In this document: positions 1 to 8,515 of the stretch, one piece after another | Layout of the letters: the number at the start of each line of letters is the position of its first letter | How positions within the stretch are numbered: position 1 is the first letter of the stretch | Program-made: the position numbers and the translations under genes | Origin: Arcticibacterium luteifluviistationis | GTDB taxonomy: Bacteria; Bacteroidota; Bacteroidia; Cytophagales; Spirosomataceae | DNA: 64,000 nucleotides | Direction of reading: 5' to 3' | NCBI RefSeq assembly: GCF_003258705.1 | Contig: NZ_CP029480.1 | Span: forward strand, 4,154,001-4,218,000 | Notes under the pieces: generated by a model | What the model was told of the DNA's origin: nothing | What the model saw: only the letters and a program-made list of their open reading frames with translations | Databases searched by the model: none

Positions 1-1
1 T

Positions 2-2566
2 TACACATTTAATAAACTACAGCAAGCTGTTAATTTTAATTTCTTGGCGTCTGGTTTTCAATCCGAACATCATGAATTAAGCCTTTTAAATAGACCTGAG
101 TTGCTTTCTTTTGATATAGAAGCCCAATACCCCAGATATTTAGGAAAAACGCCTGAAAGGCTCGAAAACGTAGGTAATTTAATAGTTCCTGAAGGAACCA
201 AGATACGTTGGCTCTTTAATACACAATTCGCGGATTCTGTTTCTGTCATATTTAATCCAAATGCACTTTTAAACAAGCAGGATATAGTAGAAACTACTAA
301 AAACCATTCTAATCAGTTTTCTACCAGCAAGAGAATGATTGAATCATCTGATTATAAGTTAATTATAAAAAATACTACCGCTTATAACAATGAAAATATA
401 GCCTATTACATTAATGTGATCCCTGATTTACATCCAAAAATTAAACTAGAGCAAATAAAAGATACTACACTGTACAATTATATAGCTCTTGGCGGAAACA
501 TTGCCGATGATTATGGCCTTTCTAAATTTCAATTGAAATACAAAAAGAAAGGAGAGGAAACAAAAGCTTACAAAGCAGTAGATGTAAGTTTTAATCAAAA
601 CCAACTCTCACAATCTTTCTTCTATCAATTCAACCTCGCGTCTTTAGGTTTAGACCAAGAAGACGAAATTGAATACTTTTTAGAAGTATGGGATAATGAT
701 GGGGTAAATGGGGCCAAGTCATCCAAAACTTCCATCATGACATTTGGGATGCCGTCCTCTGCTGAATTCGACCAAGAAGTAGAAAAGCAAATAGAGAAGA
801 CAGAAAATCAAATGGATAAGCTCCTTCAAAAATCGAAAGAGCTTAGAAAAGATATTGACAAGCTTGATCAAGATCTTAAAAGCAAAAAGAAACTTGAGTT
901 TCAAGATAAAAAACGCCTAGAGGAACTTGTCAAGAAGCGTGAAGAAATGCTAAAGGATCTTAAAGATCTTCAAAAACAGTTTGATCAAATGCAGGAAAAA
1001 CAAAATCGTTTTCAAGAGCAGAACCCTCAGACGCAAGAAAAAATGGAGCAGTTGCAGAAACTCCTTAATGAATTAATGCAAGATAAAGAGAACGAACTCT
1101 TCGAACAATTAGAAGAAATGCTTGAGAAAAACGAAGATGAGAAGATTCAGGATCAACTTCAAAAAATGAAAGAGCAGGACAGAAACTTGAATAAGGATAT
1201 TGACCGAGCTCTTAAACTTTTCAAGAATATGCAGCTTAAACAAAAAGTTGAGCAAGTAGCTAAGGAACTTGAAAAACTAGCAGAGAAACAAGAAAAGTTG
1301 GCCGAAAAAACTGAAGAGAATAAAGACGCAGCAAACAATAAAGAACTTAAAAAAGAACAAGAAAAATTAACTAAGGAGTTCGAAGAGAAAAAAGAGAAAC
1401 TTGAGGATATCAGAAAGTTGAGTAAGGAATTACGCAAAGAAATGGATACCGAAAAAGAAAAGCAAGAAGAAACCTCTGAAGAACAAAAGAAAGCGGAGGA
1501 TAATTTAGACAAGAAGGAGAATTCAAAGTCAAGTGAAGCCCAAAAGAAAGCTGCGAAAAATATGAAATCTATGGCAGCTAAAATGTCTGACTCTATGAAA
1601 TCAGCCGAAATGAAACAGTTGGATATAGACCTTGAAGCATTAAGAGCTATCCTAGAAAATCTAGTAACATTATCGTTTGACCAGGAACAAGCAATGAAAG
1701 ATCTAAAGGGTTTATCAAAATCAGATCCTCGTTTTATCGACCTTTCTCAGCAGCAACTGAAGCTTACTGACGATGCTCAGGTTATAGAAGATAGTTTGTA
1801 TTCTTTAGCTCAGCGTGTCATGCAAATAGAGTCTTTCGTCACCAAAGAGGTAACAGAAATGAAAAATAGTATGGACCAATCTATCCAATTATTAAAAGAT
1901 AGAAGCCTTCCTAGAGCTGCAGCCAAACAGCAATTCTCTATGACCTCTATAAACAACCTGGCTCTAATGCTCAGCGACACCTTCAATCAGATGCAAGAAA
2001 TGATGGCGATGTCTATGCCCGGAAGTGGTAAAGGAGGAAAGAAAGGTTCCATGCCAATGCCCGGTATTGGAGAACAACAAAAAGGCTTAAACGAAAGAAT
2101 GAAAGGCTTAGGTCAAAGCGGAAAAAATGGAACTGAAACATCTAAGGAACTTGCCAAACTAGCTAGTGAACAATCTAAAATCAGAAAGCAATTAGAGAAA
2201 ATGCAAGAGTCTTTGAACGGCACAGAGGCCGGAAAGAAGATAGGGGATGAGCTAAAGAAGTTACAAAAAGAGATGGACGACGCAGAGAATGAAATAGTCA
2301 ATAAAAGAGTTACTCCAGAATTAATTAAGAGACAAATAAAAATGGAAACTCGTTTACTCGAAGTAGAAAAGGCTGTTAAAGAACAGGAGTTAGACCCTAA
2401 GCGAAAAGCAAAAAGTGCCTTAAACTTTGAAAGAGAATCGCCTCCATCATTAGAGAGTTTCATGAAAGAGAAAGAGAAACAAGTAGAACTTATCAGGACT
2501 ACACCACCTAATTTCACACCTTTCTATAAGCGTGAAACAGATAATTATTTTAGAAGAATTAACTAA
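2..2566 (+). CDS. DUF4175-like coiled-coil protein, 5' end outside window
   Basis: The frame is open from base 2 with no ATG near the edge, so the N-terminus lies off the left side; about 854 residues are visible. A beta-rich first part (to about base 760) is followed by a very long Lys/Glu/Gln-rich helical region (about 780-1560), a second helical segment, a Met/Gly-rich stretch near 2000-2070 and a charged tail. This resembles the large Bacteroidota DUF4175-type proteins, which usually start with membrane segments; those would be outside the window. The molecular function is unknown. It is followed by two parS-like sites and mnmG on the same strand. The family call rests on overall character only. 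Confidence 0.7.
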   Translation, partial: YTFNKLQQAVNFNFLASGFQSEHHELSLLNRPELLSFDIEAQYPRYLGKTPERLENVGNLIVPEGTKIRWLFNTQFADSVSVIFNPNALLNKQDIVETTKNHSNQFSTSKRMIESSDYKLIIKNTTAYNNENIAYYINVIPDLHPKIKLEQIKDTTLYNYIALGGNIADDYGLSKFQLKYKKKGEETKAYKAVDVSFNQNQLSQSFFYQFNLASLGLDQEDEIEYFLEVWDNDGVNGAKSSKTSIMTFGMPSSAEFDQEVEKQIEKTENQMDKLLQKSKELRKDIDKLDQDLKSKKKLEFQDKKRLEELVKKREEMLKDLKDLQKQFDQMQEKQNRFQEQNPQTQEKMEQLQKLLNELMQDKENELFEQLEEMLEKNEDEKIQDQLQKMKEQDRNLNKDIDRALKLFKNMQLKQKVEQVAKELEKLAEKQEKLAEKTEENKDAANNKELKKEQEKLTKEFEEKKEKLEDIRKLSKELRKEMDTEKEKQEETSEEQKKAEDNLDKKENSKSSEAQKKAAKNMKSMAAKMSDSMKSAEMKQLDIDLEALRAILENLVTLSFDQEQAMKDLKGLSKSDPRFIDLSQQQLKLTDDAQVIEDSLYSLAQRVMQIESFVTKEVTEMKNSMDQSIQLLKDRSLPRAAAKQQFSMTSINNLALMLSDTFNQMQEMMAMSMPGSGKGGKKGSMPMPGIGEQQKGLNERMKGLGQSGKNGTETSKELAKLASEQSKIRKQLEKMQESLNGTEAGKKIGDELKKLQKEMDDAENEIVNKRVTPELIKRQIKMETRLLEVEKAVKEQELDPKRKAKSALNFERESPPSLESFMKEKEKQVELIRTTPPNFTPFYKRETDNYFRRIN

Positions 2567-2638
2567 TAGCTCTTTACATAAGTTTGTAAAAGCATAAAAA
2601 TAGAGGCTTAGAAGCCTTATTAATACAATAAACGATAG

Positions 2639-2654
2639 TGTTTCACGTGGAACG
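2639..2654. promoter_or_regulatory. parS: parS-like site 1
   Basis: TGTTTCACGTGGAACG. Read on the minus strand it matches 15 of 16 positions of the widespread chromosomal ParB-binding consensus TGTTNCACGTGAAACA. It sits in the gap before mnmG, 36 bases from a second copy. ParB binding is inferred. Confidence 0.7.
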
Positions 2655-2674
2655 ATTATATACTAAATAGCGAA

Positions 2675-2690
2675 AGTTTCACGTGGAACA
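2675..2690. promoter_or_regulatory. parS: parS-like site 2
   Basis: AGTTTCACGTGGAACA, again 15 of 16 positions of TGTTNCACGTGAAACA on the minus strand. It ends 9 bases before the mnmG start codon, so a bound ParB could also influence mnmG expression (inference). Confidence 0.7.
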
Positions 2691-2699
2691 CCAATAGAT

Positions 2700-4562
2700 A
2701 TGTTTCCAAAATACGATGTAATAGTAGTAGGAGCAGGGCATGCAGGCTGTGAAGCTGCACACGCCGCTGCCACCATGGGATCGAAGGTTCTACTCATAAC
2801 AATGAACCTTCAAACCATAGCTCAGATGTCCTGTAACCCAGCAATGGGTGGAGTAGCAAAAGGTCAAATAGTACGAGAGATAGATGCTTTAGGCGGAATG
2901 TCTGGTATTATCTCTGACGAAACTATGATACAGTTTAGAATGCTGAATCGTTCGAAAGGGCCTGCCATGTGGAGTCCAAGATGTCAAAGTGATAGGCAGA
3001 AGTTTGCCGAACTATGGCGATATAAACTGGAGCAAAATCCCAACGTAGATTTCTGGCAAGAGATGGTTACTGGACTAATAACCGAAGATGGGGCCGCCGT
3101 AGGTGTACGAACTTCCCTCGGCTTAGAGATTAAAGCCTCTAGTATCATTCTTACTAACGGCACCTTTTTAAATGGCTTAATCCATATTGGTGAAAAACAA
3201 TTTGGCGGCGGTAGAGCAGGGGAGAGTAGCTCCATTGGTATCACTGCCGACTTGGTTAAATTAGGTTTTCAATCTGGAAGAATGAAAACAGGAACACCTC
3301 CAAGAGTTGATCAACGTTCTATAAACTTCCAAAAGATGGAAGAACAACTAGGCGATGAACATCCTGAGAGATTCTCTTATACCGATACAAATATTACCAC
3401 AGATCAGAAGAGTTGCTGGATAACATTTACCAACCTCGCTGTTCATGAAGAGCTTAAAAAAGGCTTTGACAAATCGCCCATGTTTAATGGTAGAATTCAA
3501 GGCCTTGGTCCTAGATATTGCCCATCGGTAGAAGATAAGATAAACCGATTTGCTGATAAAGACAGCCATCAAATATTCTTAGAGCCAGAAGGACGCGACA
3601 CCGTCGAAATGTATGTCAATGGTTTCTCAACATCATTGCCTGAAGATATACAATACAAAGCCCTTCAAAAAATACCAGGCTTCGAAAACGTTAAGATGTT
3701 TAGACCTGGGTATGCCATCGAATACGACTTTTTTCCTCCAACCCAACTGTATTCTACCTTAGAAACTCAGTTAGTAAATAACCTATATTTCGCTGGTCAA
3801 ATCAACGGAACTACGGGTTACGAAGAGGCAGGATCACAAGGTTTAATGGCAGGAATAAACGCACATCAAAAAGTTCATAACAAAGAGCCATTTGTTCTTA
3901 AACGAAATGAAGCGTACATCGGTGTTCTTATAGATGACCTTACAAATAAAGGAACGGATGAACCCTATAGAATGTTTACTTCTAGAGCTGAGTTTAGAAC
4001 TTTATTACGACAAGATAATGCCGATATAAGACTTACTAAAAAATCTAATGACATTGGATTAGCGTCTAATAGTAGGTTAGAGAAAGTGACACTCAAGATT
4101 AAATCCTCTCAAAATCTTATTACTGAACTAGGGAAAATTAAAGTAGAACCAAATGATGTCAATGCATATCTAAGCGAAAACAAATCTTCTCAGCTCAGAG
4201 AAAAGACAACTCTACATAACCTATTAAAGAGACCTGAGTTGAATCTGGGTAATCTAAGAGAAATATCACCTGAGTTAGAAACTATACTACTCACCCTTAC
4301 TCCTGAAACATCTCAGCAAGCAGAAATCAATATTAAGTATGAAAGATATATAGAGAAGGAAGTCACCATGGCTGAAAAGATGAATAAGCTCGAAAATTTG
4401 TCTATCAATCCTGATTTCGATTATAGTAAATTGACATCACTCTCTTATGAAGCTCGACACAAATTAAAAGAAATTAAACCGGAGACTTTAGGACAAGCCT
4501 CACGTATTAGTGGTGTTTCACCTGCTGATATATCTGTTCTAATGATTTTCCTTGGCAGATAA
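2700..4562 (+). CDS. mnmG: tRNA uridine-5-carboxymethylaminomethyl(34) synthesis enzyme MnmG
   Basis: FAD-dependent enzyme that, with MnmE, builds the carboxymethylaminomethyl group on U34 of certain tRNAs in the cytoplasm. The 620-residue length is normal for the family. The FAD-binding glycine motif is at residues 11-16 (GAGHAG), the conserved stretch MSCNPAMGGVAKG follows near residue 43, and the second nucleotide-binding region FAGQINGTTGYEEAGSQG lies near residue 365. The ATG at 2700 fits the family N-terminus; no Shine-Dalgarno sequence is visible. In E. coli this gene (gidA) lies beside oriC, which agrees with the origin-like gap at 6.2 kb. The lipoprotein gene starts 2 bases after its stop. 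Confidence 0.97.
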   Translation: MFPKYDVIVVGAGHAGCEAAHAAATMGSKVLLITMNLQTIAQMSCNPAMGGVAKGQIVREIDALGGMSGIISDETMIQFRMLNRSKGPAMWSPRCQSDRQKFAELWRYKLEQNPNVDFWQEMVTGLITEDGAAVGVRTSLGLEIKASSIILTNGTFLNGLIHIGEKQFGGGRAGESSSIGITADLVKLGFQSGRMKTGTPPRVDQRSINFQKMEEQLGDEHPERFSYTDTNITTDQKSCWITFTNLAVHEELKKGFDKSPMFNGRIQGLGPRYCPSVEDKINRFADKDSHQIFLEPEGRDTVEMYVNGFSTSLPEDIQYKALQKIPGFENVKMFRPGYAIEYDFFPPTQLYSTLETQLVNNLYFAGQINGTTGYEEAGSQGLMAGINAHQKVHNKEPFVLKRNEAYIGVLIDDLTNKGTDEPYRMFTSRAEFRTLLRQDNADIRLTKKSNDIGLASNSRLEKVTLKIKSSQNLITELGKIKVEPNDVNAYLSENKSSQLREKTTLHNLLKRPELNLGNLREISPELETILLTLTPETSQQAEINIKYERYIEKEVTMAEKMNKLENLSINPDFDYSKLTSLSYEARHKLKEIKPETLGQASRISGVSPADISVLMIFLGR

Positions 4563-4564
4563 AA

Positions 4565-6163
4565 ATGAAACGTCTTTATATACTTCCTGTCCTCTCCCTA
4601 CTAGTATCTGGTTGTGCTCAATTTATTCCACCCACCGGTGGTCCTAAAGATGAAGACCCTCCAGAGTTGCTCTCCTCTTATCCAGAAAATAAAACCTCAC
4701 TCTTTAAGGATAAAACTATCAATCTTGTTTTTAACGAATTAATTGACGCCACATCCCTAAGACAGGAATTAATAATCACACCAAGCATAAACGGAACTTA
4801 CAGTCTGAAAGCTAAACCTTTCAGTGTAGAACTCAAGTTTGATGATAAATTTAATGATAGTACCACTTATACCTTAAATTTTAGAGATGGTATAAAAGAC
4901 CTTAATGAAAAGAATCCAGCAAAGAATCTTAAACTCGTTTTTAGTACCGGTTCCGAAATTGACTCTTTAGGATTGAGTGGAAACATAAGTAATCTTTGGA
5001 CCGACCTTCCTAGTAAGGAAACCTTAGTAGGTATCTATGATTTAAAAACAGATGACACACTTCCTATACTAGACAGGAAGCCATCCTATTTTACAGAAAC
5101 AGATACCTCCGGAAACTATATTTTTGAAAACATCAAATCATCCAGTTATCGTCTAATAAGCTTTAGTGATAAAAACCAAAACTTAACATTTGATAATAAG
5201 AATGAATTATTCGGTTTTCATCCTGACACCTTAAAGCTTGATAGCATTCTGACAAATCTAAATATTAAGATTTATCCAAATAACACAAAACCTCCTAAAA
5301 TTAAAAGAAGCTTGTCAAGACAATCAAATTATTCAATTTTATTCGATAAACCTGTAAAAGAGGTAAACGTCCAATTCTTAAACTCACCTGATAGCTTAAC
5401 ATACCAAAAAAGAGACGATGAACTTCTTTTTTTTAACCACCCATATTCTACAGACACAACATTAACTAAAATAATAGTTTTAGACTCGGCCAATAATATT
5501 CTAGAGAAAGAGGTGAAAGTTTATTTCAATACAAATATCAAGAATGAACCCAAACCAGAAATACTAACAATCTCCAATAAAAATATTCAAGCTAAGAGTA
5601 CTATAAAAAAACCAAGTCACTACCAGCTTGAATTTCAATATCCCATTGTTTCCATTGACACTTCCAAAATTAGTATAACAGCAGATACCACTACGAAAGA
5701 ACAATTCTCAATAAACTGGTTAGATAAATCTCAAACTCAACTTCAAATTGATTTTAACAGCACAGCGACCCGAGAATTGACATTTAGGATAGAAGAAGGT
5801 GCCATAACTAACTATAAATCAGACACTAATAGGACTTATCAACTTATCAACAAACTTTATCAACAGGACTCTTACGGCAGTATCTCTGGTAGCTACGATA
5901 AATTTGAAGGACAGAAAATAGTTGAAATACTTCACTTTAAAAACTATAGTATAATTGATAGTCAAGTCTTTACAGAATCCTATAAGTTTCCAGAACTGAT
6001 ACCAGGTATATACAAACTAAGAATAATAGAAGATGCCAATGGTAACGGTCAGTGGGATAGCGGAGACTTTGAATTGAATAAACTCCCTGAAAAAATAGTT
6101 ATATCCGCAGGGGAAATAAAACTCAAGGCAAATTTCGAATTAAACGATATACAGATAAATTAA
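4565..6163 (+). CDS. Ig-like domain lipoprotein
   Basis: The 532-residue protein begins with a lipoprotein signal whose lipobox ends at Cys17 (LLVSGC), followed by a TGGPKDEDPP segment often seen in Bacteroidota lipoproteins with a bacterial Ig-like domain (Big_5/SbsA type). Residues about 30-130 fit that domain (LFKDKTINLVFNELID, then a TYTLNF strand). The rest is beta-rich and includes DANGNGQWDSGDF near the C-terminus, which looks like a calcium-binding turn. Probably attached to the cell envelope; role unknown. It starts 2 bases after mnmG and is likely co-transcribed. The coding strand is strongly C-rich over G, unlike the next gene. Confidence 0.8.
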   Translation: MKRLYILPVLSLLVSGCAQFIPPTGGPKDEDPPELLSSYPENKTSLFKDKTINLVFNELIDATSLRQELIITPSINGTYSLKAKPFSVELKFDDKFNDSTTYTLNFRDGIKDLNEKNPAKNLKLVFSTGSEIDSLGLSGNISNLWTDLPSKETLVGIYDLKTDDTLPILDRKPSYFTETDTSGNYIFENIKSSSYRLISFSDKNQNLTFDNKNELFGFHPDTLKLDSILTNLNIKIYPNNTKPPKIKRSLSRQSNYSILFDKPVKEVNVQFLNSPDSLTYQKRDDELLFFNHPYSTDTTLTKIIVLDSANNILEKEVKVYFNTNIKNEPKPEILTISNKNIQAKSTIKKPSHYQLEFQYPIVSIDTSKISITADTTTKEQFSINWLDKSQTQLQIDFNSTATRELTFRIEEGAITNYKSDTNRTYQLINKLYQQDSYGSISGSYDKFEGQKIVEILHFKNYSIIDSQVFTESYKFPELIPGIYKLRIIEDANGNGQWDSGDFELNKLPEKIVISAGEIKLKANFELNDIQIN

Positions 6164-6559
6164 TGTTGGTAAGCCTGTAGATAACCCAATTATAACGGTG
6201 CATAACCTATTAAAACATTGGGGATAAAATTACACTTACCGAAAACACATTAGAAACCGGTGGATGAATCCACATAAAAATCACTTATACCCAATTTAGT
6301 TAAAACATATATACACCAAAAATATGCTACTATTAACATCGAAAGTAATGGACTCTAAAAAAACAAACCATGGTGGAGAATATTATAATGACTTAAAAAT
6401 CAAATAAGTAAATGTGGAATAAATATTGAACTATCCACATCAGTAAAACCATTAAACACAATTAGAATAAACAATAGAATTCTAATAAAAAGATAAGCAC
6501 ATATCCACAGGACTAATAGTTAATAATAATAAATAAATACATATTCTTATTTTTAATAT
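6164..6559. other. oriC: putative chromosomal replication origin (oriC)
   Basis: Gene-free 396-bp gap between two same-strand genes. Six nonamers lie within one mismatch of the DnaA box TTATNCACA: minus strand at 6176-6184, 6197-6205 and 6219-6227; plus strand at 6285-6293, 6431-6439 and 6501-6509. Weaker ones are at 6260-6268, 6266-6274, 6309-6317 and 6413-6421. None is a perfect TTATCCACA. The right end is a 90% AT tract. In hand-counted 60-base lines the G/C balance reverses across the gap: G 18, C 37 in lines 4681, 5041 and 5581; G 67, C 34 in lines 6661, 6781, 7321 and 7801. mnmG and three parS-like sites are close by. The origin call is inference from these converging signals. Confidence 0.75.
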
Positions 6560-6560
6560 A
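6511..6560. other. AT-rich unwinding element candidate
   Basis: 45 of 50 bases are A or T. It starts 2 bases after the DnaA-box-like nonamer at 6501-6509 and opens with TAATAGTTAATAATAATAA, a run of triplets like the DnaA-trio repeats that flank DnaA boxes in other bacterial origins. It would be the melting site if the gap is oriC. Confidence 0.55.
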
Positions 6561-8359
6561 TGAACAGATTTATAGGGCTAATAATAATAATGATGTCGGT
6601 TGCGGCGGCTCACGGACAAACCTTAGAACTGGGCAACGAATATTACAACAAGGGAGAATATGAAAAGGCTGCTGAGGTTTTTGATAAGCTAAGTAAGAAA
6701 AAAGAGAATGGACGGCTTATTCATGACAATTACATAAATAGCCTGATTCGCTTAAAACAGTTCGATAAGGCAAAAGACTTCCTTAGGCAGGAGATAAAGA
6801 CCTATCCTGATGTGGTGGTCTACGAAGCGGACTTAGCGTATTTAATAGAGGTTTCTGGGGACCAGGCGGGTGCTGATAGGGCTTACGGCGAACTGATTGA
6901 CAAAGCTTCTGAAAAGGATTCTTATGTTTATCAACTTCAAAATTTCTTTTACAAAACGAATAAGATTGATTTACTGATAGACATGCTGCTGAAATCTAGA
7001 CTGAGATCGAAGTCAGATGATAAACATAACATTCATTTGGCAAGGGCGTATCTATTTGCCGGGAAAAAGAATATGATGTTGGAAGAGGTTTTCTCATATG
7101 GCATTAAACATAAAAACTCTGATTATGTAGAACGTACCATTCAAGATAACATCAAAGAGGATAAGGAAGTGGAAATGTTGGAGCGACTGCTCTATACTAA
7201 AATCCAAGATAACCCTGATGAAATTTACTATAACGAGATTCTGATCTGGCACTTTGTACAACAAAAAGAATTTTCAAGAGCTTTCACACAGGCTAGAGCT
7301 TTGGATAGGAGATTGGAATTAGGAGGTCGCAAGGTTTTTGAGTTAGCTGGTTTGGCCTATTCAAATAATCAATTTAGGGATGCTTCCAGAATGTATCAGT
7401 ACGTCATGAACGAATATCCTTCGGGAGATTTTTATCCCTATGCTAGAAGATGGAATATTCAATGTCGTGAACAATTGGTTAAAAATACTTTTCCAATAGA
7501 AGAGACAGAAATCTTAGAGTTGATAGATCAATACAAGGTTTTGATAAAGGACCTAGGTCTAACGCCTAAAACAATAGACGCACTGCGTAATATGGCTCTA
7601 TTGTACGCCTTCTACCTAGACGACCAAGAACGTGCCGTAGAAGTCCTAGAAATGGCTATTTCAGAGGCGGGTTCTAATATCAAATTTAAAGACCAGTGTA
7701 AGCTGGATTTGGGCGATATCTACATTTTGAAAGAAGAACCATGGGAATCCACATTGCTTTATATGCAAGTGGAAAAGTCTCAAAAGGAGGATTTTTTAGG
7801 AGAAATGGCCAAACTTAAAAATGCCAAGCTGCACTATTATACTGGGGAATTTGAGTTGTCAAAAGATATTTTGAATATTTTGAAAAAGGCAACTACTAGA
7901 GAAATTGCAAATGATGCCATGCAGTTGAGTTTACTAATTCAAGATAATTTGGGGCTTGACACCACAGATGCCGCAATTAGTGCATACGCAGCAGTGGACT
8001 TACTTTTGTTTCAAAACAGAAACGAAGAAGCTCTGTTAAAACTTGATTCACTTTTTGAAGTGTATAAGGCTCACTCTTTGGCGGATGAAATTCTTTGGCT
8101 AAGAGCCAACACTAATTTTAAATTGGATAGGGTAGATGCTGCTATCAGTGACTTGAATGTTTTATTGGCCAACTATAAATATGATATTCTGGCGGATGAT
8201 GCTCTCTATAAACTTGCCAAAATATATGATGAAAAATTGGGTGATAACACTAAATCTATGGCTCTTTATCGTCAAATATTGACTGATTTTCCCGGTAGTA
8301 TTTTTGGGGCTGACTCCAGGAAGAGGTTCCGTGAACTTAGAGGCGACTTTGTCTATTAA
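6560..8359 (+). CDS. TPR-repeat protein with signal peptide
   Basis: The 599-residue protein starts with a signal peptide (hydrophobic residues 4-18, likely cleavage after AAAHG), then helical repeats typical of tetratricopeptide repeats throughout, for example EYYNKGEYEKAAEVFDKL near residue 27 and DALYKLAKIYDEKLGDNTKS near residue 560. It should be periplasmic or envelope-associated and serve as a protein-interaction scaffold. No catalytic domain is visible. It is the first gene right of the origin-like gap, transcribed away from it, and its coding strand is G-rich. Confidence 0.85.
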   Translation: MNRFIGLIIIMMSVAAAHGQTLELGNEYYNKGEYEKAAEVFDKLSKKKENGRLIHDNYINSLIRLKQFDKAKDFLRQEIKTYPDVVVYEADLAYLIEVSGDQAGADRAYGELIDKASEKDSYVYQLQNFFYKTNKIDLLIDMLLKSRLRSKSDDKHNIHLARAYLFAGKKNMMLEEVFSYGIKHKNSDYVERTIQDNIKEDKEVEMLERLLYTKIQDNPDEIYYNEILIWHFVQQKEFSRAFTQARALDRRLELGGRKVFELAGLAYSNNQFRDASRMYQYVMNEYPSGDFYPYARRWNIQCREQLVKNTFPIEETEILELIDQYKVLIKDLGLTPKTIDALRNMALLYAFYLDDQERAVEVLEMAISEAGSNIKFKDQCKLDLGDIYILKEEPWESTLLYMQVEKSQKEDFLGEMAKLKNAKLHYYTGEFELSKDILNILKKATTREIANDAMQLSLLIQDNLGLDTTDAAISAYAAVDLLLFQNRNEEALLKLDSLFEVYKAHSLADEILWLRANTNFKLDRVDAAISDLNVLLANYKYDILADDALYKLAKIYDEKLGDNTKSMALYRQILTDFPGSIFGADSRKRFRELRGDFVY

Positions 8360-8365
8360 AATTTA

Positions 8366-8379
8366 GTTCCACGTGGAAT
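8366..8379. promoter_or_regulatory. parS: parS-like site 3
   Basis: GTTCCACGTGGAAT contains the perfect 12-base palindrome TTCCACGTGGAA. It keeps the CACGTG core and left half of the parS consensus but differs at three of 16 positions, so it is weaker than the pair at 2.64-2.69 kb. It lies in a gene gap on the other side of the origin-like region. Confidence 0.5.
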
Positions 8380-8515
8380 AAGCTACGCTTTTAGTTAATT
8401 TTTGATGCAAATTGAGTCAAGAATTACCTTTTATGTGAACCAAGTTCCAAATCTTTTAAAATAAAATTTTGATCGCAGGCGTTGGTATATTGCTATCAAT
8501 TCAAAAGGCTAAAGA

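Noticed and set aside
1159-1512. Minus-strand open frame of 117 codons
   Set aside because: Its Ser/Phe-rich product is the mirror of the Lys/Glu-rich coiled coil on the other strand and resembles no protein.
2604-2617. AGGCTT-AG-AAGCCT as a terminator after the DUF4175-like gene
   Set aside because: The palindrome is perfect but has only a 2-base loop and no T-run.
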